From Caulobacter sp. (GTDB lineage: Bacteria; Pseudomonadota; Alphaproteobacteria; Caulobacterales; Caulobacteraceae), in assembly GCF_017744445.1 (NCBI RefSeq), contig NZ_JAGIBH010000003.1, forward strand, positions 265,179 to 329,178: DNA of 64,000 nt. The letters are read 5' to 3'. The first letter of the stretch is position 1, and each line of letters starts with the position of its first letter. The notes below the pieces were generated by a model, which worked only from the letters and a program-made list of their open reading frames with translations, was not told where the DNA came from and searched no databases. This document shows, piece by piece, positions 1 through 11,736 of this stretch. The position numbers and the translations under genes were made by a program.

Positions 1-1
1 C

Positions 2-1444
2 ACCCTGCGCGCCAAGGCCAGCGCCGACTGGACGGTCAAGCACGACCTGGACGGCCAGGGGCTGAAGCCAGCGACAGAGTACTTCTACCGCTTCAAGGCC
101 AATGGCGTGACCTCGCCGGTCGGCCGCACGCGCACCCTGCCGGCCGGCAAGACCCAGGACGTCGTCCTGGCCGTGACCTCGTGCAGCCTGCATCCGAACG
201 GCTACTTCAACGCCTATGACGCCATCGCCAAGCTGGATCGCGTCGACGCGGTGCTGCACCTGGGCGACTACATCTACGAGTATGGCGGTGGTCCCAAGGA
301 CTACGGCATGAACTCGCCGGTGGCCAAGGCGCGCGTGCCAGAGCCGATCCACGAGATCGTCAGCCTGGCCGACTACCGCGCCCGTCACGCCCAGTACAAG
401 ACCGATCCGGCCTTGCAGGCGGCCCACGCCCGCGCGCCGTGGATCGTGGTCTGGGACGACCACGAAACGGCCAATGACAGCTGGATCGGCGGGGCCGAGA
501 ACCACGATCCCAAGACCGAGGGCGACTGGGCCGCGCGCAAGGCCGCGGCGCTGAAGGCCTATTACGAGTGGATGCCGATCCGCGAGGCCGCGGCGGGGAC
601 CCTGCCCGAGGCCGCCTGGCGCGACTTCCAGTTCGGCGACGTCGCCAGCCTGTTGATGGTCGAGACCCGCCTGACGGGCCGCACCCAGGAGCTGGACTAC
701 GACGTCGACCTGCCGATGGTCGATGGCAAGCCGGACCTGGCCGCCTTCACCGCCAAGTGGAAGGACCCCGCCCACCGGATGATGGGCGAGAAGCAGGAGC
801 AGTGGCTGGCCGGTCAGGTCGGCGCCTCGACCAAGGCCGGGACGGCCTGGCAGGTGCTGGGCAACCAGGTGGTCATGGCCCGCGTCGCGCCGCCCAGCCT
901 GTCCAAGACCATGGGGCAGGAAGCGTTCCAGGGCCTGCTGGCCAAGCTGCCTGACTATGCCAAGAAGCGCGTGGCGCTGTCGGACGCCATGTCGGCCCAC
1001 GACATCCCCTCGAACCTGGACGCCTGGGACGGCTATCCGGCCGATCGCCAGCGGGTCTACGACATCCTTACGGCGGCCCAGGCTCGCCCGATCGTGCTGG
1101 CCGGCGACAGCCATATGTTCTGGGTGAACGAGCTGTGGAACGACGCCGGCGACAAGCGGGTGGCGGTCGAGTTCGGCGCCACGTCGGTGACCTCGCCCGG
1201 CTATGGCGACATCCTGCCCGGCGTGCCGCTGGGCGAGGCCTTCGTCCAGCGCAACAAGGAAGTGAAGTACGCCCACCCCAGCGCCAAGGGCTATCTGCTG
1301 CTGACCCTGGAGCACGGCAAGGCGACCGGCGAGCTGATCGCGGTGTCGACGATCGTGGACACCAAGTATGAGGCCAGCGTGCTGAAGCGGTTCGTGGTGA
1401 CGCCGGCGAGTGGCGGTGGGGTCGAGGCGCTGAAGGAAGGCTAG
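2..1444 (+). CDS. Alkaline phosphatase D (PhoD)-like metallophosphatase, 5' truncated by window edge
   Basis: Frame is open from base 2 (TLRAKASADWTVKHDL..) into ORF 107-1444; motifs TSCSLHPNGYF, HLGDYIYEYG, WDDHETANDSW, LAGDSHMFW are PhoD-like. Confidence 0.9.
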   Translation, partial: TLRAKASADWTVKHDLDGQGLKPATEYFYRFKANGVTSPVGRTRTLPAGKTQDVVLAVTSCSLHPNGYFNAYDAIAKLDRVDAVLHLGDYIYEYGGGPKDYGMNSPVAKARVPEPIHEIVSLADYRARHAQYKTDPALQAAHARAPWIVVWDDHETANDSWIGGAENHDPKTEGDWAARKAAALKAYYEWMPIREAAAGTLPEAAWRDFQFGDVASLLMVETRLTGRTQELDYDVDLPMVDGKPDLAAFTAKWKDPAHRMMGEKQEQWLAGQVGASTKAGTAWQVLGNQVVMARVAPPSLSKTMGQEAFQGLLAKLPDYAKKRVALSDAMSAHDIPSNLDAWDGYPADRQRVYDILTAAQARPIVLAGDSHMFWVNELWNDAGDKRVAVEFGATSVTSPGYGDILPGVPLGEAFVQRNKEVKYAHPSAKGYLLLTLEHGKATGELIAVSTIVDTKYEASVLKRFVVTPASGGGVEALKEG

Positions 1445-1453
1445 TTCAGCACA

Positions 1454-1564
1454 GGCCCCCACCTGACCTCGCTCCGCGAGGTCTGTCCGCCCCCAAGCGG
1501 GGCGGAGGGTTATCTCTCCTCCCCCTGTTGGGGGAGGGGGACCGGCGAAGCCGGTGGAGGGGTC
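1454..1564. repeat. Palindromic repeat family A, copy A1 (full element)
   Basis: ggcccccacctgacct-cgctccgcg-aggtctgtccgcccccaagcggggcgga...ctcctccccctgttgggggagggggaccggcgaagccggtggaggggtc; between convergent genes. Confidence 0.85.
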
Positions 1565-2189
1565 AGCGCCGCTCCAGCGCCAACCGCAGCCCAAACGCCA
1601 CGAAGACGCTGCCGGTGATGCGGTCCAGCCACTGGACCACCACCGGCACGCGCAGCAGGCCCGCGATCGGCACCGTCGCGGCGATCAAAGCCGCGAACCA
1701 CAGCAAGCCCTCCACGACGTGGATGCTGGTCAGCAGCAGTCCGAACCGCGCCGGATCGACGCCGGCGGGCATGAACTGGGGCAGGAACGAGACGTAGAAG
1801 ATCCCGACCTTGGGATTGAGCAGGTTGGTCAAGAGGCCCCGGCGCATCGCCGCGATCGGGCCGGCATCGACGGACTTCATCTCGCCGGGCTCGAACTGGT
1901 CGCGGGGCTTGATGATCATGCGGATCCCGGTCCAGGCCAGGTAGATCGCCCCGGCCCACTTCAGCACTGTGTAGGCGACTTCCGACGCCGTCAGCAGCGC
2001 CCCGACCCCGAACGACGCCGCCGCGCCCCAGACCAGGCAGCCCAGCCCGATGCCGATCGCCGCGCCCACGGCGCGCTTCGGCCCCTCGGCCGCAGCGGTG
2101 CGGATGACCAGCGCCGTATCCAGGCCTGGCGTCAGGGTCAGCAGGCCGGCCGCCAGGGTGAAGGCGACGAGGGCTTCAGTCGTGGTCAT
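1563..2189 (-). CDS. LysE/RhtB family amino-acid exporter
   Basis: MTTTEALVAFTLAAGLLTLTPGLDTALVIRTAAAEGPKRAVGAAIGIGLGCLVWG is a LysE-type N-terminus. Confidence 0.88.
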   Translation of the reverse strand: MTTTEALVAFTLAAGLLTLTPGLDTALVIRTAAAEGPKRAVGAAIGIGLGCLVWGAAASFGVGALLTASEVAYTVLKWAGAIYLAWTGIRMIIKPRDQFEPGEMKSVDAGPIAAMRRGLLTNLLNPKVGIFYVSFLPQFMPAGVDPARFGLLLTSIHVVEGLLWFAALIAATVPIAGLLRVPVVVQWLDRITGSVFVAFGLRLALERR

Positions 2190-2595
2190 GAATTGGCGCT
2201 TCCCGTTCGACCAGCTGTCCGTCTTCCAGAACCCGATAGAAGCACGAGCGGAAGCCGACGTGACAGGCGCCGCCGTCGCCGCGCGGGCGCACCTTGATCA
2301 GCACAGCGTCCTGGTCGCAGTCGACCCGCAGCTCGACCACGTCCTGCAGCTGGCCGCTGGTCTCGCCCTTCTTCCAGAGCTCGCCCCGCGAACGGCTGAA
2401 ATAGTGGGCGATGCCGGTCTCGACCGTCAGCTTCAGGGCTTCGTCGTTCATCCAGGCCAGCATCAGGATCTCGCCGGTGTCGGCATGCTGGGCCACCGCC
2501 ACGACCAGGCCGTCGGCGTTGAAGCGGGGAGCCAGGGCGTTGCCGCGCTCCAGCTCGTGCTTGGTGTGGGCTTGGGGGAACAGGTCGGTGCTCAT
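2176..2595 (-). CDS. hisI: Phosphoribosyl-AMP cyclohydrolase
   Basis: MLAWMNDEALKLTVETGIAHYFSRSRGELWKKGETSGQLQ, CDQDAVLIKV and GGACHVGFRSCFYR are HisI signatures. Confidence 0.95.
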   Translation of the reverse strand: MSTDLFPQAHTKHELERGNALAPRFNADGLVVAVAQHADTGEILMLAWMNDEALKLTVETGIAHYFSRSRGELWKKGETSGQLQDVVELRVDCDQDAVLIKVRPRGDGGACHVGFRSCFYRVLEDGQLVEREAPIHDHD

Positions 2596-2659
2596 GGCGC
2601 CACATATGGCGTAGGGCTGGCCGCTGCGCTAGTTTCCCGCCTTCTCGGTAGGGGACGAG

Positions 2660-3544
2660 ATGAACCTGAAAGACCGCATCAAGGCCGGCGTGGCGGCGCT
2701 GGACGAGAGGGCGAGGCCGTGGGCGCGAAAGTCGCGCTGGAACGGCTATGCCTACGAGTTCCTGCTGTTTGGACTGAAGCAGGCCTGGGCCTGCCTGTTC
2801 GGCGGCCTGATGCTGGCCCTGCTGGTCGGCACGCATCTGTTCTGGCCGGCCGGCGCGCCGCTGGCGCGCTACGACTTCCTGGTTATCGCCGCCGTCGCCA
2901 TCCAGGCCATGCTGCTGGCCCTGAAGCTGGAGCGCTGGGACGAGGCGCTGGTCATCTTCATGTTCCACGCCGTCGGCACGGTGATGGAACTGTTCAAGAC
3001 CGCCCACGGCTCGTGGATCTATCCCGAGCCCAGCTTCTTACGCATCGGCGGCGTGCCGCTGTTCACCGGCTTTATGTACGCCTGCGTCGGCAGCTATATC
3101 GCCCGCATCTGGCGGCTGTTCGACATCACATTCGTGCGGTATCCGCCGTTCTGGACGACGCACATCCTGGCGGTGCTGATCTACGCCAACTTCTTCACCC
3201 ACCACTACATGATGGACTTCCGGATCGGCCTGTTCGCCCTGTCGGCGATCCTGTTCGGCCGGACCTGGTTTGTGTTCACCCCTGACCATGTCGCGCGCCG
3301 CATGCCGATGCTGATGGGCGCGGTGCTGGTGTCGCTGTTTATCTGGTTCGCCGAGAACCTGGGCACTTTCGCCGGGGCCTGGATTTATCCCAGCCAGGCC
3401 AAGGGCTGGCACATGGTGCCGTTCGAGAAGATGGGCGCCTGGTATCTGCTGATGCTGATTAGCTTTGTCCTGGTGACGCTGGTGCATCGGCCGGTGGATG
3501 CGTGCGTGGCGCGGATCCGGGAGGGGATCCGGGCGGCGGCTTAG
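2660..3544 (+). CDS. DUF817-family integral membrane protein
   Basis: Multi-TM protein of 294 aa resembling the DUF817 family. Confidence 0.75.
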   Translation: MNLKDRIKAGVAALDERARPWARKSRWNGYAYEFLLFGLKQAWACLFGGLMLALLVGTHLFWPAGAPLARYDFLVIAAVAIQAMLLALKLERWDEALVIFMFHAVGTVMELFKTAHGSWIYPEPSFLRIGGVPLFTGFMYACVGSYIARIWRLFDITFVRYPPFWTTHILAVLIYANFFTHHYMMDFRIGLFALSAILFGRTWFVFTPDHVARRMPMLMGAVLVSLFIWFAENLGTFAGAWIYPSQAKGWHMVPFEKMGAWYLLMLISFVLVTLVHRPVDACVARIREGIRAAA

Positions 3545-3550
3545 GCGGTC

Positions 3551-3665
3551 ACTTGCCCCCACCTGGCCTGCTACGCAGACCGTCCGCCCCCGAAGGGGGC
3601 AGAAGGTGCGCGCCGATCCTTCTTCCCCCTCCGGGGGAGGAGCGCGAAGCGCGGAGGGGGCAAGT
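3551..3665. repeat. Palindromic repeat family A, copy A2
   Basis: Outer inverted ends acttgccccc/gggggcaagt; internal hairpins gcccccgaagggggc and ccccctccggggg; between convergent genes. Confidence 0.85.
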
Positions 3666-3673
3666 TCTCGAAA

Positions 3674-4309
3674 CTACTTCCGCACCAGATCCATGAACCG
3701 CTGCTGCAGGACCTTGTCGGTCTTGAACACGCCGCGGAACTGGGTGGTGATGGTCGAGACGTCGTGGTGGTGGACGCCGCGGGTGCTCATGCACTGATGC
3801 TCGGCGTCGATCAGCACGGCGACGCCAGCGGCTGAGAGGTGATCCTCGATGGCGTCGGCGATCTGCATGGTCATGGTCTCCTGGGTCTGGAGACGCTTGG
3901 CGAAGATCTCGGTCAGGCGGGCCAGCTTGGACAGGCCGACGACCTTGCCGGTCGGCATGTAGGCGATCCAGGCCTTGCCCAGGAACGGCGCCATGTGGTG
4001 CTCGCAGTGGCTCTGCACGTCGATGCCGCGCAGCATGACCATGTCGTCATAGCCCTGCACGTCCTCGAAGGTGCGGCTGAGTTCCTTGGCCGGGTCGCCA
4101 TGGTAGCCGGCGAACCACTCGCCATAGGCGTCGACCACGCGCTGGGGCGTATCGAGCAGGCCTTCGCGGTCGGGATTGTCGCCGGCCCAGGCCAGCAGGG
4201 TCCGGACGGCGGCCATGGCCTCGTCTCGGGTGGGGCGCTGGGCGGGTTCAAGATCAAGACCGGCGTCTTCAGTACCGATCAGGGTTCGCTCGCGGGTCAG
4301 TGCGTCCAT
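3674..4309 (-). CDS. folE: GTP cyclohydrolase I
   Basis: [44 protein letters not shown] is FolE; probable start MDALTRERT at 4309 (ORF opens at 4399). Confidence 0.95.
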   Translation of the reverse strand: MDALTRERTLIGTEDAGLDLEPAQRPTRDEAMAAVRTLLAWAGDNPDREGLLDTPQRVVDAYGEWFAGYHGDPAKELSRTFEDVQGYDDMVMLRGIDVQSHCEHHMAPFLGKAWIAYMPTGKVVGLSKLARLTEIFAKRLQTQETMTMQIADAIEDHLSAAGVAVLIDAEHQCMSTRGVHHHDVSTITTQFRGVFKTDKVLQQRFMDLVRK

Positions 4310-4489
4310 GTTTTGAAGGGGTTCTTCCCGGGCTGAGTTGCGCCGAAGCGCCTGTCGCCCCGGAATTACGCGTGCCACCCGTCGCGCCTTCCCCACCAAA
4401 CAGACGTGGTGATCGGAGCGCGTCCTAGCTATATGGGGCCGGCCCCTTCGCGGGGCAACACCTCCGTTACGTTAGGTTGCTGCGGCCCA

Positions 4490-5881
<1,392 letters not shown>

Positions 5882-5914
5882 GGGCCTTTAGTCTTTTCCC
5901 AAGCCTCCCAAATA

Positions 5915-6023
5915 CCGCTCATCCCCGCGAAAGCGGGGACCCAAGCTGACTCTCGGAGACTTGCAAGGCCGAGCTGAAATCCGCTGACTCGGCTTGGGTC
6001 CCCGCTTTCGCGGGGATGAGCGG
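5915..6023. repeat. Palindromic repeat family C, paired copy with perfect 32-nt inverted arms
   Basis: 5915-5946 ccgctcatccccgcgaaagcggggacccaagc is the exact reverse complement of 5992-6023. Confidence 0.95.
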
Positions 6024-6049
6024 ATTGGGGGAAAGAACGGGGATCGTGG

Positions 6050-6346
6050 CTAGCAGTTCAGGGTCTCGTACAGATCTGTCCAACCTGGATTCCGCGTCTC
6101 GATCAGCTCGATCTTCCAAGCGCGGTTCCATTTCTTGATCTGCCGCTCGCGCGCGAACGCGCCCTCGCGGGTCTCACCAAGTTCGTACCAGACTAAGCGA
6201 TCCACGCTGTACTTCGCCGTAAAGCCTTTGCGGATCTTTTCCCGATGCTCCCAAACGCGACGCGAAAGGTCGTCCGTATGCCCGCAGTAGAGCGTGCCAT
6301 AGGGTCGACTCGCGAGGATGTAGACGGCGAACATCCGATCCATCAC
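6050..6346 (-). CDS. GIY-YIG nuclease family protein (COG2827-like)
   Basis: MFAVYILASRPYGTLYCGHTDDLSRRVWEHREK..GFTAKYSVDRLVWYE..REGAFARERQIKKWNRAWKIELIE; probable start at 6334 or 6346. Confidence 0.93.
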   Translation of the reverse strand: MMDRMFAVYILASRPYGTLYCGHTDDLSRRVWEHREKIRKGFTAKYSVDRLVWYELGETREGAFARERQIKKWNRAWKIELIETRNPGWTDLYETLNC

Positions 6347-6383
6347 CAGAACTTATCATGAACATTATTGGCGCGGAAAGTCC

Positions 6384-6415
6384 GCTTGGGTCCCCGCTTT
6401 CGCGGGGATGAGCGG
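6384..6415. repeat. Palindromic repeat family C, single arm
   Basis: gcttgggtccccgctttcgcggggatgagcgg, identical over 32 nt to 5992-6023. Confidence 0.95.
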
Positions 6416-6471
6416 ATAAGGGGATAAGCGAGATTGAGCGCTCAGGAGCGGTGGTGATAAAGGACCGCCCC

Positions 6472-6933
6472 ATGAAACGCGCCGTCGAACATCGCATCGG
6501 GATCCAGGCCCCCGCCGAGATCGTCTGGGACGTGGTCTCGGACTTCTCGACCTGGAACGAGTGGAACCCGCTTTATCGCCGGGCCGAGGGCCAGATGAAG
6601 ATCGGCACGGCCCTGACGCTGGAACAGCACCTGCCCGGCGAGCCGGCCAAGGTCATCGCCCCGATCGTCCAGGACTGGGTGCCGTACGAGCAGCTGCACT
6701 GGCGTTCCAGCCGGATGGGCGGGTTCGTCACGGCGATCCGTTATCTCGAGATCGAGAACATGGGGCCGGGCAATTCGACGTTCTCGAACGGCGAGCTGTT
6801 CATGGGCCTCTTGCTGCGGTTCGTGTCCCGCGACGAGCGCCGCAAGCTGAAGGCCGCCTTCACCGAAATGGGCGAGGCAGTGCGCGATCGCGCCGAAGCC
6901 ATTTGGGCCGAGCGCCAAAAGACCCCATCTTAA
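6472..6933 (+). CDS. SRPBCC (START/polyketide cyclase-like) domain protein
   Basis: MKRAVEHRIGIQAPAEIVWDVVSDFSTWNEWNPLY is a typical SRPBCC N-terminus. Confidence 0.82.
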   Translation: MKRAVEHRIGIQAPAEIVWDVVSDFSTWNEWNPLYRRAEGQMKIGTALTLEQHLPGEPAKVIAPIVQDWVPYEQLHWRSSRMGGFVTAIRYLEIENMGPGNSTFSNGELFMGLLLRFVSRDERRKLKAAFTEMGEAVRDRAEAIWAERQKTPS

Positions 6934-6940
6934 GTTCGCG

Positions 6941-7402
6941 ATGATCGACGACCTCTACAGCGCCAAGATCCTGACGCTCGTGGCCAACATGCCGCGCGCG
7001 GGACGCTTGCCCGCGCCCGACGCCAGCGCCGAGAAGACGGCCAAGCTGTGCGGCAGCCGGATCGTCGTCGATGTGAAGGTCGAAGGCGGCAAGATCGTCG
7101 ACTACGCCCAGGAGGTTTCGGCCTGCGCCCTGGGCCAGGCGTCCGCCGCGATCCTGGGCGCGAACGTGGTCGGAGCGGAACTTTCCGACATCGAGTTGGC
7201 GCGCGACTCTCTGCGCGCTATGCTGAAGACGAACGGTTCGCCTCCCGCGGGCCGCTTTGCGGAGCTCGCCGTGCTGGAGCCGGTCAAGGACTATCCCGCC
7301 CGTCACGCCTCGACGCTGCTGGCGTTCGAGGCGACGGTCGAGGCTGTCCGGAAGGCCACAGGCGTCGGCGAAACGCGAACTAGCACCGCCGGCGCGGCTT
7401 GA
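6941..7402 (+). CDS. NifU-N/IscU-like iron-sulfur cluster assembly scaffold family protein
   Basis: KLCGSRIVVDVKVEGGKIVDYAQEVSACALGQASAAILG. Confidence 0.75.
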   Translation: MIDDLYSAKILTLVANMPRAGRLPAPDASAEKTAKLCGSRIVVDVKVEGGKIVDYAQEVSACALGQASAAILGANVVGAELSDIELARDSLRAMLKTNGSPPAGRFAELAVLEPVKDYPARHASTLLAFEATVEAVRKATGVGETRTSTAGAA

Positions 7403-7457
7403 TCGCCCCACTCAGGGGGTTAGTACTTTACTGGACTAACAGGCGTCGCGCGCAGGC

Positions 7458-7712
7458 ATGACCTTCTACGAACGCACCGTCGATTTGGGCCTTCGGGCCT
7501 ACAAGTTGACGCTCTCGCCCCTCATCGGGCGGCAGTGCCGCTTCGCGCCGAGCTGTTCGGAGTACGCGGCGGCCGCCCTCAAGGATCATGGCCCGCTCAA
7601 GGGTTCCTGGTTGGCGTTGCGACGGATTTGCCGCTGCAATCCGTTAGGTGGATCGGGCTACGACCCGCCCCCGCCGGCAAGCCAGCCACGCAAGTGGATA
7701 TGTGAAGAATGA
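7458..7712 (+). CDS. yidD: Membrane protein insertion efficiency factor YidD
   Basis: [59 protein letters not shown]. Confidence 0.95.
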   Translation: MTFYERTVDLGLRAYKLTLSPLIGRQCRFAPSCSEYAAAALKDHGPLKGSWLALRRICRCNPLGGSGYDPPPPASQPRKWICEE

Positions 7713-9688
7713 TCGATCTGGTTTTCCCCGACGGCTCCTCCCGTCAGTATCCCGATGGCTCGACGGGGCGCGACGTCGCCGCGGCCATCTCCAAGTCGCT
7801 GGAAAAGAAGGCGCTGCTGATCAAGCTGGACGGCCAGGTGCTGGACCTGGACCGCGCCCTGACGCCTGACCTGCTGACGGGCGAGCGCAAGTTCGAGATC
7901 CTGACGCGCGAGGCTCCGGAAGCCCTCGACACCATCCGCCACGACACGGCCCACGTGCTGGCCGAGGCCGTGCAGGAGCTGTTCCCCGGCACGCAGGTCA
8001 CGATCGGCCCGAACGTCGAGGACGGCTTCTACTACGACTTCGCGCGCGAGGAGCCCTTCAGCCTGGACGATCTGGAAACGATCGAAAAGCGCATGAAGGA
8101 GATCGTCGACCGCGACGAGAAGATCACGCGCGAGGTCTGGGACCGCGAAGAGGCCATCGCCCACTTCGACGGCATCGGCGAGCAGTACAAGGCCCAGATC
8201 ATCCGTGACCTGCCGGGCACGGACACGATCACGGTCTACCGCCAGGGCAATTGGAAGGACCTGTGCCGCGGGCCGCACCTGCCGTCGACCAAGCATGTCG
8301 GCAAGGCCTTCAAGCTGACGAAGCTGGCCGGCGCCTACTGGCGCGGCGACCAGAACAACGCCCAGTTGCAGCGCATCTACGGCACGAGCTGGGCCTCGGA
8401 CGCCGACCTGGAAGCGCACCTGAAGCGCATTGAGGAAGCCGAGCGTCGCGATCACCGCAAGCTGGGCAAGACGATGGACCTCTTCCACATCCAGGAAGAG
8501 GGCAAGGGCATGGTGTTCTGGCACGCCAAGGGTTGGGCCCTGTACCGCGTGCTGGAAGACTACATGCGCCGTCGTCTGGACGCGGCCGGCTACAAGGAAG
8601 TCAAGACTCCCCAGATCCTCGACAAGAGCCTGTGGGAGAAGTCGGGCCACGCCGAGAAGTTCGGCCACGCCATGTTCATGTGCGAAAGCGCCGAGGGCGA
8701 GGTCCTGGCCGTCAAGCCGATGAACTGCCCCGGCCACATCCAGATCTTCAACGTCGGCCAGAAGAGCTACCGCGAGCTGCCGCTGCGCATGGCCGAGTTC
8801 GGCGCGTGCCACCGCTACGAGCCCTCGGGCGCCATGCACGGCATCATGCGGGTGCGCGCCTTTACTCAGGACGACGCCCACATCTTCTGCCGCGAAGAGC
8901 AGGTCACGGAGGAAAGCGCCAAGTTCATCGAACTGTTGCGCAGCGTCTATAACGACCTGGGCATGACGCTGGCTGACACCAAGTTCTCCACGCGTCCGGA
9001 CCTGCGGGCCGGCACGGATGAGGTCTGGGATAAAGCAGAATCGGCTCTCTCGGCCGCTGCCGAGGCAGCCGGTGAGACCTTGGTGCTGCAGGAAGGTGAA
9101 GGCGCCTTCTACGGCCCGAAGCTCGAGTTCTCGCTAAAAGACGCTATTGGTCGAGTTTGGCAGTGCGGCACGCTGCAACTTGATTTCGTTTTGCCGGAAC
9201 GATTGGACGCCGAGTACGTTTCGGAGGATGGTTCGAAGAAGCGTCCGGTGATGCTTCACCGGGCGATCTTGGGGTCCTTCGAGCGTTTCATCGGCATCCT
9301 GTTGGAAAACTACGCGGGCTCGCTGCCGGTATGGCTGGCGCCCACGCAGGTGGTCGTGGCCACGATCACGTCCGACGCCGACCCGTACGCCCTGGAGGTC
9401 GTCGAGAAATTGACGAAGCTGGGGATGCGCGCGGAAGTGGATCTGCGTAATGAAAAGATCAACTACAAGATTCGCGAGCACAGCCTCGCAAAGGTGCCTG
9501 TGATCGCGGTGGTCGGACGTAAGGAAGCGGAAACGGGGCAACTGGCCCTGCGTCGCCTCGGCAGCGAGGGCCAAAGCGTGCTCTCGCTCGAGGAAGCGCT
9601 GCGCGTCCTGAAGGACGACGCCACGCCGCCGGACGTCAAGCGCGCCCTGGGCGTCGCCAATCCCGCACCGGAGGCCGCGACCGCCTGA
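7709..9688 (+). CDS. thrS: Threonyl-tRNA synthetase
   Basis: TGS domain start; [46 protein letters not shown] motifs. Confidence 0.97.
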   Translation: MIDLVFPDGSSRQYPDGSTGRDVAAAISKSLEKKALLIKLDGQVLDLDRALTPDLLTGERKFEILTREAPEALDTIRHDTAHVLAEAVQELFPGTQVTIGPNVEDGFYYDFAREEPFSLDDLETIEKRMKEIVDRDEKITREVWDREEAIAHFDGIGEQYKAQIIRDLPGTDTITVYRQGNWKDLCRGPHLPSTKHVGKAFKLTKLAGAYWRGDQNNAQLQRIYGTSWASDADLEAHLKRIEEAERRDHRKLGKTMDLFHIQEEGKGMVFWHAKGWALYRVLEDYMRRRLDAAGYKEVKTPQILDKSLWEKSGHAEKFGHAMFMCESAEGEVLAVKPMNCPGHIQIFNVGQKSYRELPLRMAEFGACHRYEPSGAMHGIMRVRAFTQDDAHIFCREEQVTEESAKFIELLRSVYNDLGMTLADTKFSTRPDLRAGTDEVWDKAESALSAAAEAAGETLVLQEGEGAFYGPKLEFSLKDAIGRVWQCGTLQLDFVLPERLDAEYVSEDGSKKRPVMLHRAILGSFERFIGILLENYAGSLPVWLAPTQVVVATITSDADPYALEVVEKLTKLGMRAEVDLRNEKINYKIREHSLAKVPVIAVVGRKEAETGQLALRRLGSEGQSVLSLEEALRVLKDDATPPDVKRALGVANPAPEAATA

Positions 9689-10614
9689 TGAACAGCATCC
9701 TCCCGTCCGTTTCGACCCTCGCCGTGGGCGCGCGTCCGGCTCGTCCGAACGTGTCCGTGGTCATGGTCGTCTATCGGACGGGAGAGGCGCTGGCGCAGAG
9801 CATCAAGCACGTGCTGGCCGAGCCGCTGGTCGACGAGTTCGTCATCGTCGACAACGGCTCCGACGATCGCGACCAGGACATGCTGCGCTCGCTGGCCCTG
9901 ACCGAGCCGCGTGTCGTGCTCAAGCAGGGCCACGGCAATATCGGCTTCGCGCGCGGCGCCAATCTGGGCGCCTCGACGGCGGGCGGCGAGTACATCGTCT
10001 TCCTCAATCCCGACGCCAACCTGCAGACGGGCTGCGTGGCCTCGCTGGTCACGGCGTTCAAAGGCCAGCCGACCCCGACCATCGTCGGCGCGCGGGTGAT
10101 GAACACCGACGGCACCGAGCAGCGCGGCGGCCGGCGCGGCGACGTCACGCCGATGAGCACGGTGCTCAGCTTCGGCCAGTTCACCCGTCGCCACCCCAAC
10201 CTGGCCAGCTTCGAGATCCATCGCGAGAACGAGCCGCTGCCGGGCAAGCCCGTGCCGATGCCGACCATCTCGGGCGCCTGCTTCGCCATGCGTCGCCGTG
10301 ACTTCGAGGCTCTCAGCGGCTTCGACGAAGGCTATTTCCTGCATGTCGAGGACATCGACCTGTGCTGGCGCGCGCGCCGGGCCGGCGGCCAGGTGCTGTT
10401 CCAGCCCAAGGCCGAGGTCGTCCACCTGGGCCACACCAGCCAGGAACATCCGCTGAAGGTCGAGTTCCACAAGGGCGTGGGCCTGACCCGCTACTTCATC
10501 AAGCGCGCCGACAGCCTGCAGCTGTTCGCGGCGGCTGTTTTGCTGGCGCCGGCTATCATGCTGATGAGCGTTTCGCGTCCGCTGCTGTGGAAGCTGACCG
10601 GACGCCCCATCTAG
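9688..10614 (+). CDS. Family 2 glycosyltransferase
   Basis: VSVVMVVYRTGEAL..FVIVDNGSDD..FLNPDANL..SGACFAMRRRDFEALSGFDEGYFLHVEDIDLCWR. Confidence 0.9.
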   Translation: MNSILPSVSTLAVGARPARPNVSVVMVVYRTGEALAQSIKHVLAEPLVDEFVIVDNGSDDRDQDMLRSLALTEPRVVLKQGHGNIGFARGANLGASTAGGEYIVFLNPDANLQTGCVASLVTAFKGQPTPTIVGARVMNTDGTEQRGGRRGDVTPMSTVLSFGQFTRRHPNLASFEIHRENEPLPGKPVPMPTISGACFAMRRRDFEALSGFDEGYFLHVEDIDLCWRARRAGGQVLFQPKAEVVHLGHTSQEHPLKVEFHKGVGLTRYFIKRADSLQLFAAAVLLAPAIMLMSVSRPLLWKLTGRPI

Positions 10615-10666
10615 CTTGGCGATCTAGCTTGACCGGTTTTTGGGCCAACCCCTAGGGTTGCGCCCC

Positions 10667-11731
10667 ATGAAACGCTCGATCCTCGCCGCGCTGGCGCTCG
10701 CCCTGACCCTTCCGTTCGCCGCCCAGGCCGCCGAGTGGCCGACCAAGGAAGGCGACTTCATCGCCAAGGACGTCACCTTCAAGTCGGGCGAGAAGCTGGC
10801 CGAGGTGCGGCTGCACTACACCACGCTGGGCACGCCGCATCGCGACGCCAAGGGCCAGATCGACAACGCGGTGATGGTGCTGCACGGCACCGGCGGCTCG
10901 GGGAAGAACTTCCTGACCCCGGTCTTCGCCGACGAACTCTATGGCCCCGGCCAGCCGTTCGACCTGGCCAAGACCTATGTGATCCTGCCCGACAACATCG
11001 GCCACGGCGCCTCGTCCAAGCCCAGCGACGGGCTGCGGATGGCGTTTCCGCACTACGACTACGACGACATGGTCGCCCTGCAGCACAGGCTGCTGGTCGA
11101 CGGCCTGGGCGTGACCAGCCTGAAGGTGATCCTCGGCACCTCGATGGGCTGCATGCACGCCTTCGTGTGGGGCGAGACCTATCCGGGCTTCGCCCAGCGC
11201 CTGGCGCCGTTCGCCTGCAACACCGTCGCCCTGGCCGGTCGCAACCGCATGTGGCGCAAGATGGCGATCGACGCGATCAAGGCCGATCCGGCCTGGATGG
11301 GCGGCAACTATACGACCCAGCCCATGCTGGGCATCCGCGCCGCCGCCGACCTGCAGATCATCGCCGGCGGCAATCCGATGGCGATGCAGGCGCAATTCCC
11401 GACCCGAGAGGCGACCGAAAAGGCGCTGGACCAGTCCTTTGCCCGCATGACGGCCAATTACGAGGCCAACAACGCGCTCTACTGGCTGGACGCCTCGCGC
11501 AACTACGACCCCTCGCCGAACCTGGAAAAGATCACCGTGCCGGTGCTGTGGGTGAACTCGGCCGACGACTTCATCAACCCGCCCGAGCTGGGCCTGGCCG
11601 AGCAGATGGTCAAACGCATGCCCAAGGCGCGCTTCGTGCTGATCCCGGCCTCGGTCGAGACGCGCGGCCACGGCACCCATACCTCGGCGAAGTTCTGGAA
11701 GGCCGACCTGGCGAAATTGCTGGCCCAGTAG
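10667..11731 (+). CDS. Secreted alpha/beta hydrolase, homoserine O-acetyltransferase-like
   Basis: Signal peptide MKRSILAALALALTLPFAAQAAEWP; VLHGTGGSGKNF, LGTSMGCMHAFVWGE. Confidence 0.85.
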   Translation: MKRSILAALALALTLPFAAQAAEWPTKEGDFIAKDVTFKSGEKLAEVRLHYTTLGTPHRDAKGQIDNAVMVLHGTGGSGKNFLTPVFADELYGPGQPFDLAKTYVILPDNIGHGASSKPSDGLRMAFPHYDYDDMVALQHRLLVDGLGVTSLKVILGTSMGCMHAFVWGETYPGFAQRLAPFACNTVALAGRNRMWRKMAIDAIKADPAWMGGNYTTQPMLGIRAAADLQIIAGGNPMAMQAQFPTREATEKALDQSFARMTANYEANNALYWLDASRNYDPSPNLEKITVPVLWVNSADDFINPPELGLAEQMVKRMPKARFVLIPASVETRGHGTHTSAKFWKADLAKLLAQ

Positions 11732-11736
11732 GGCGG

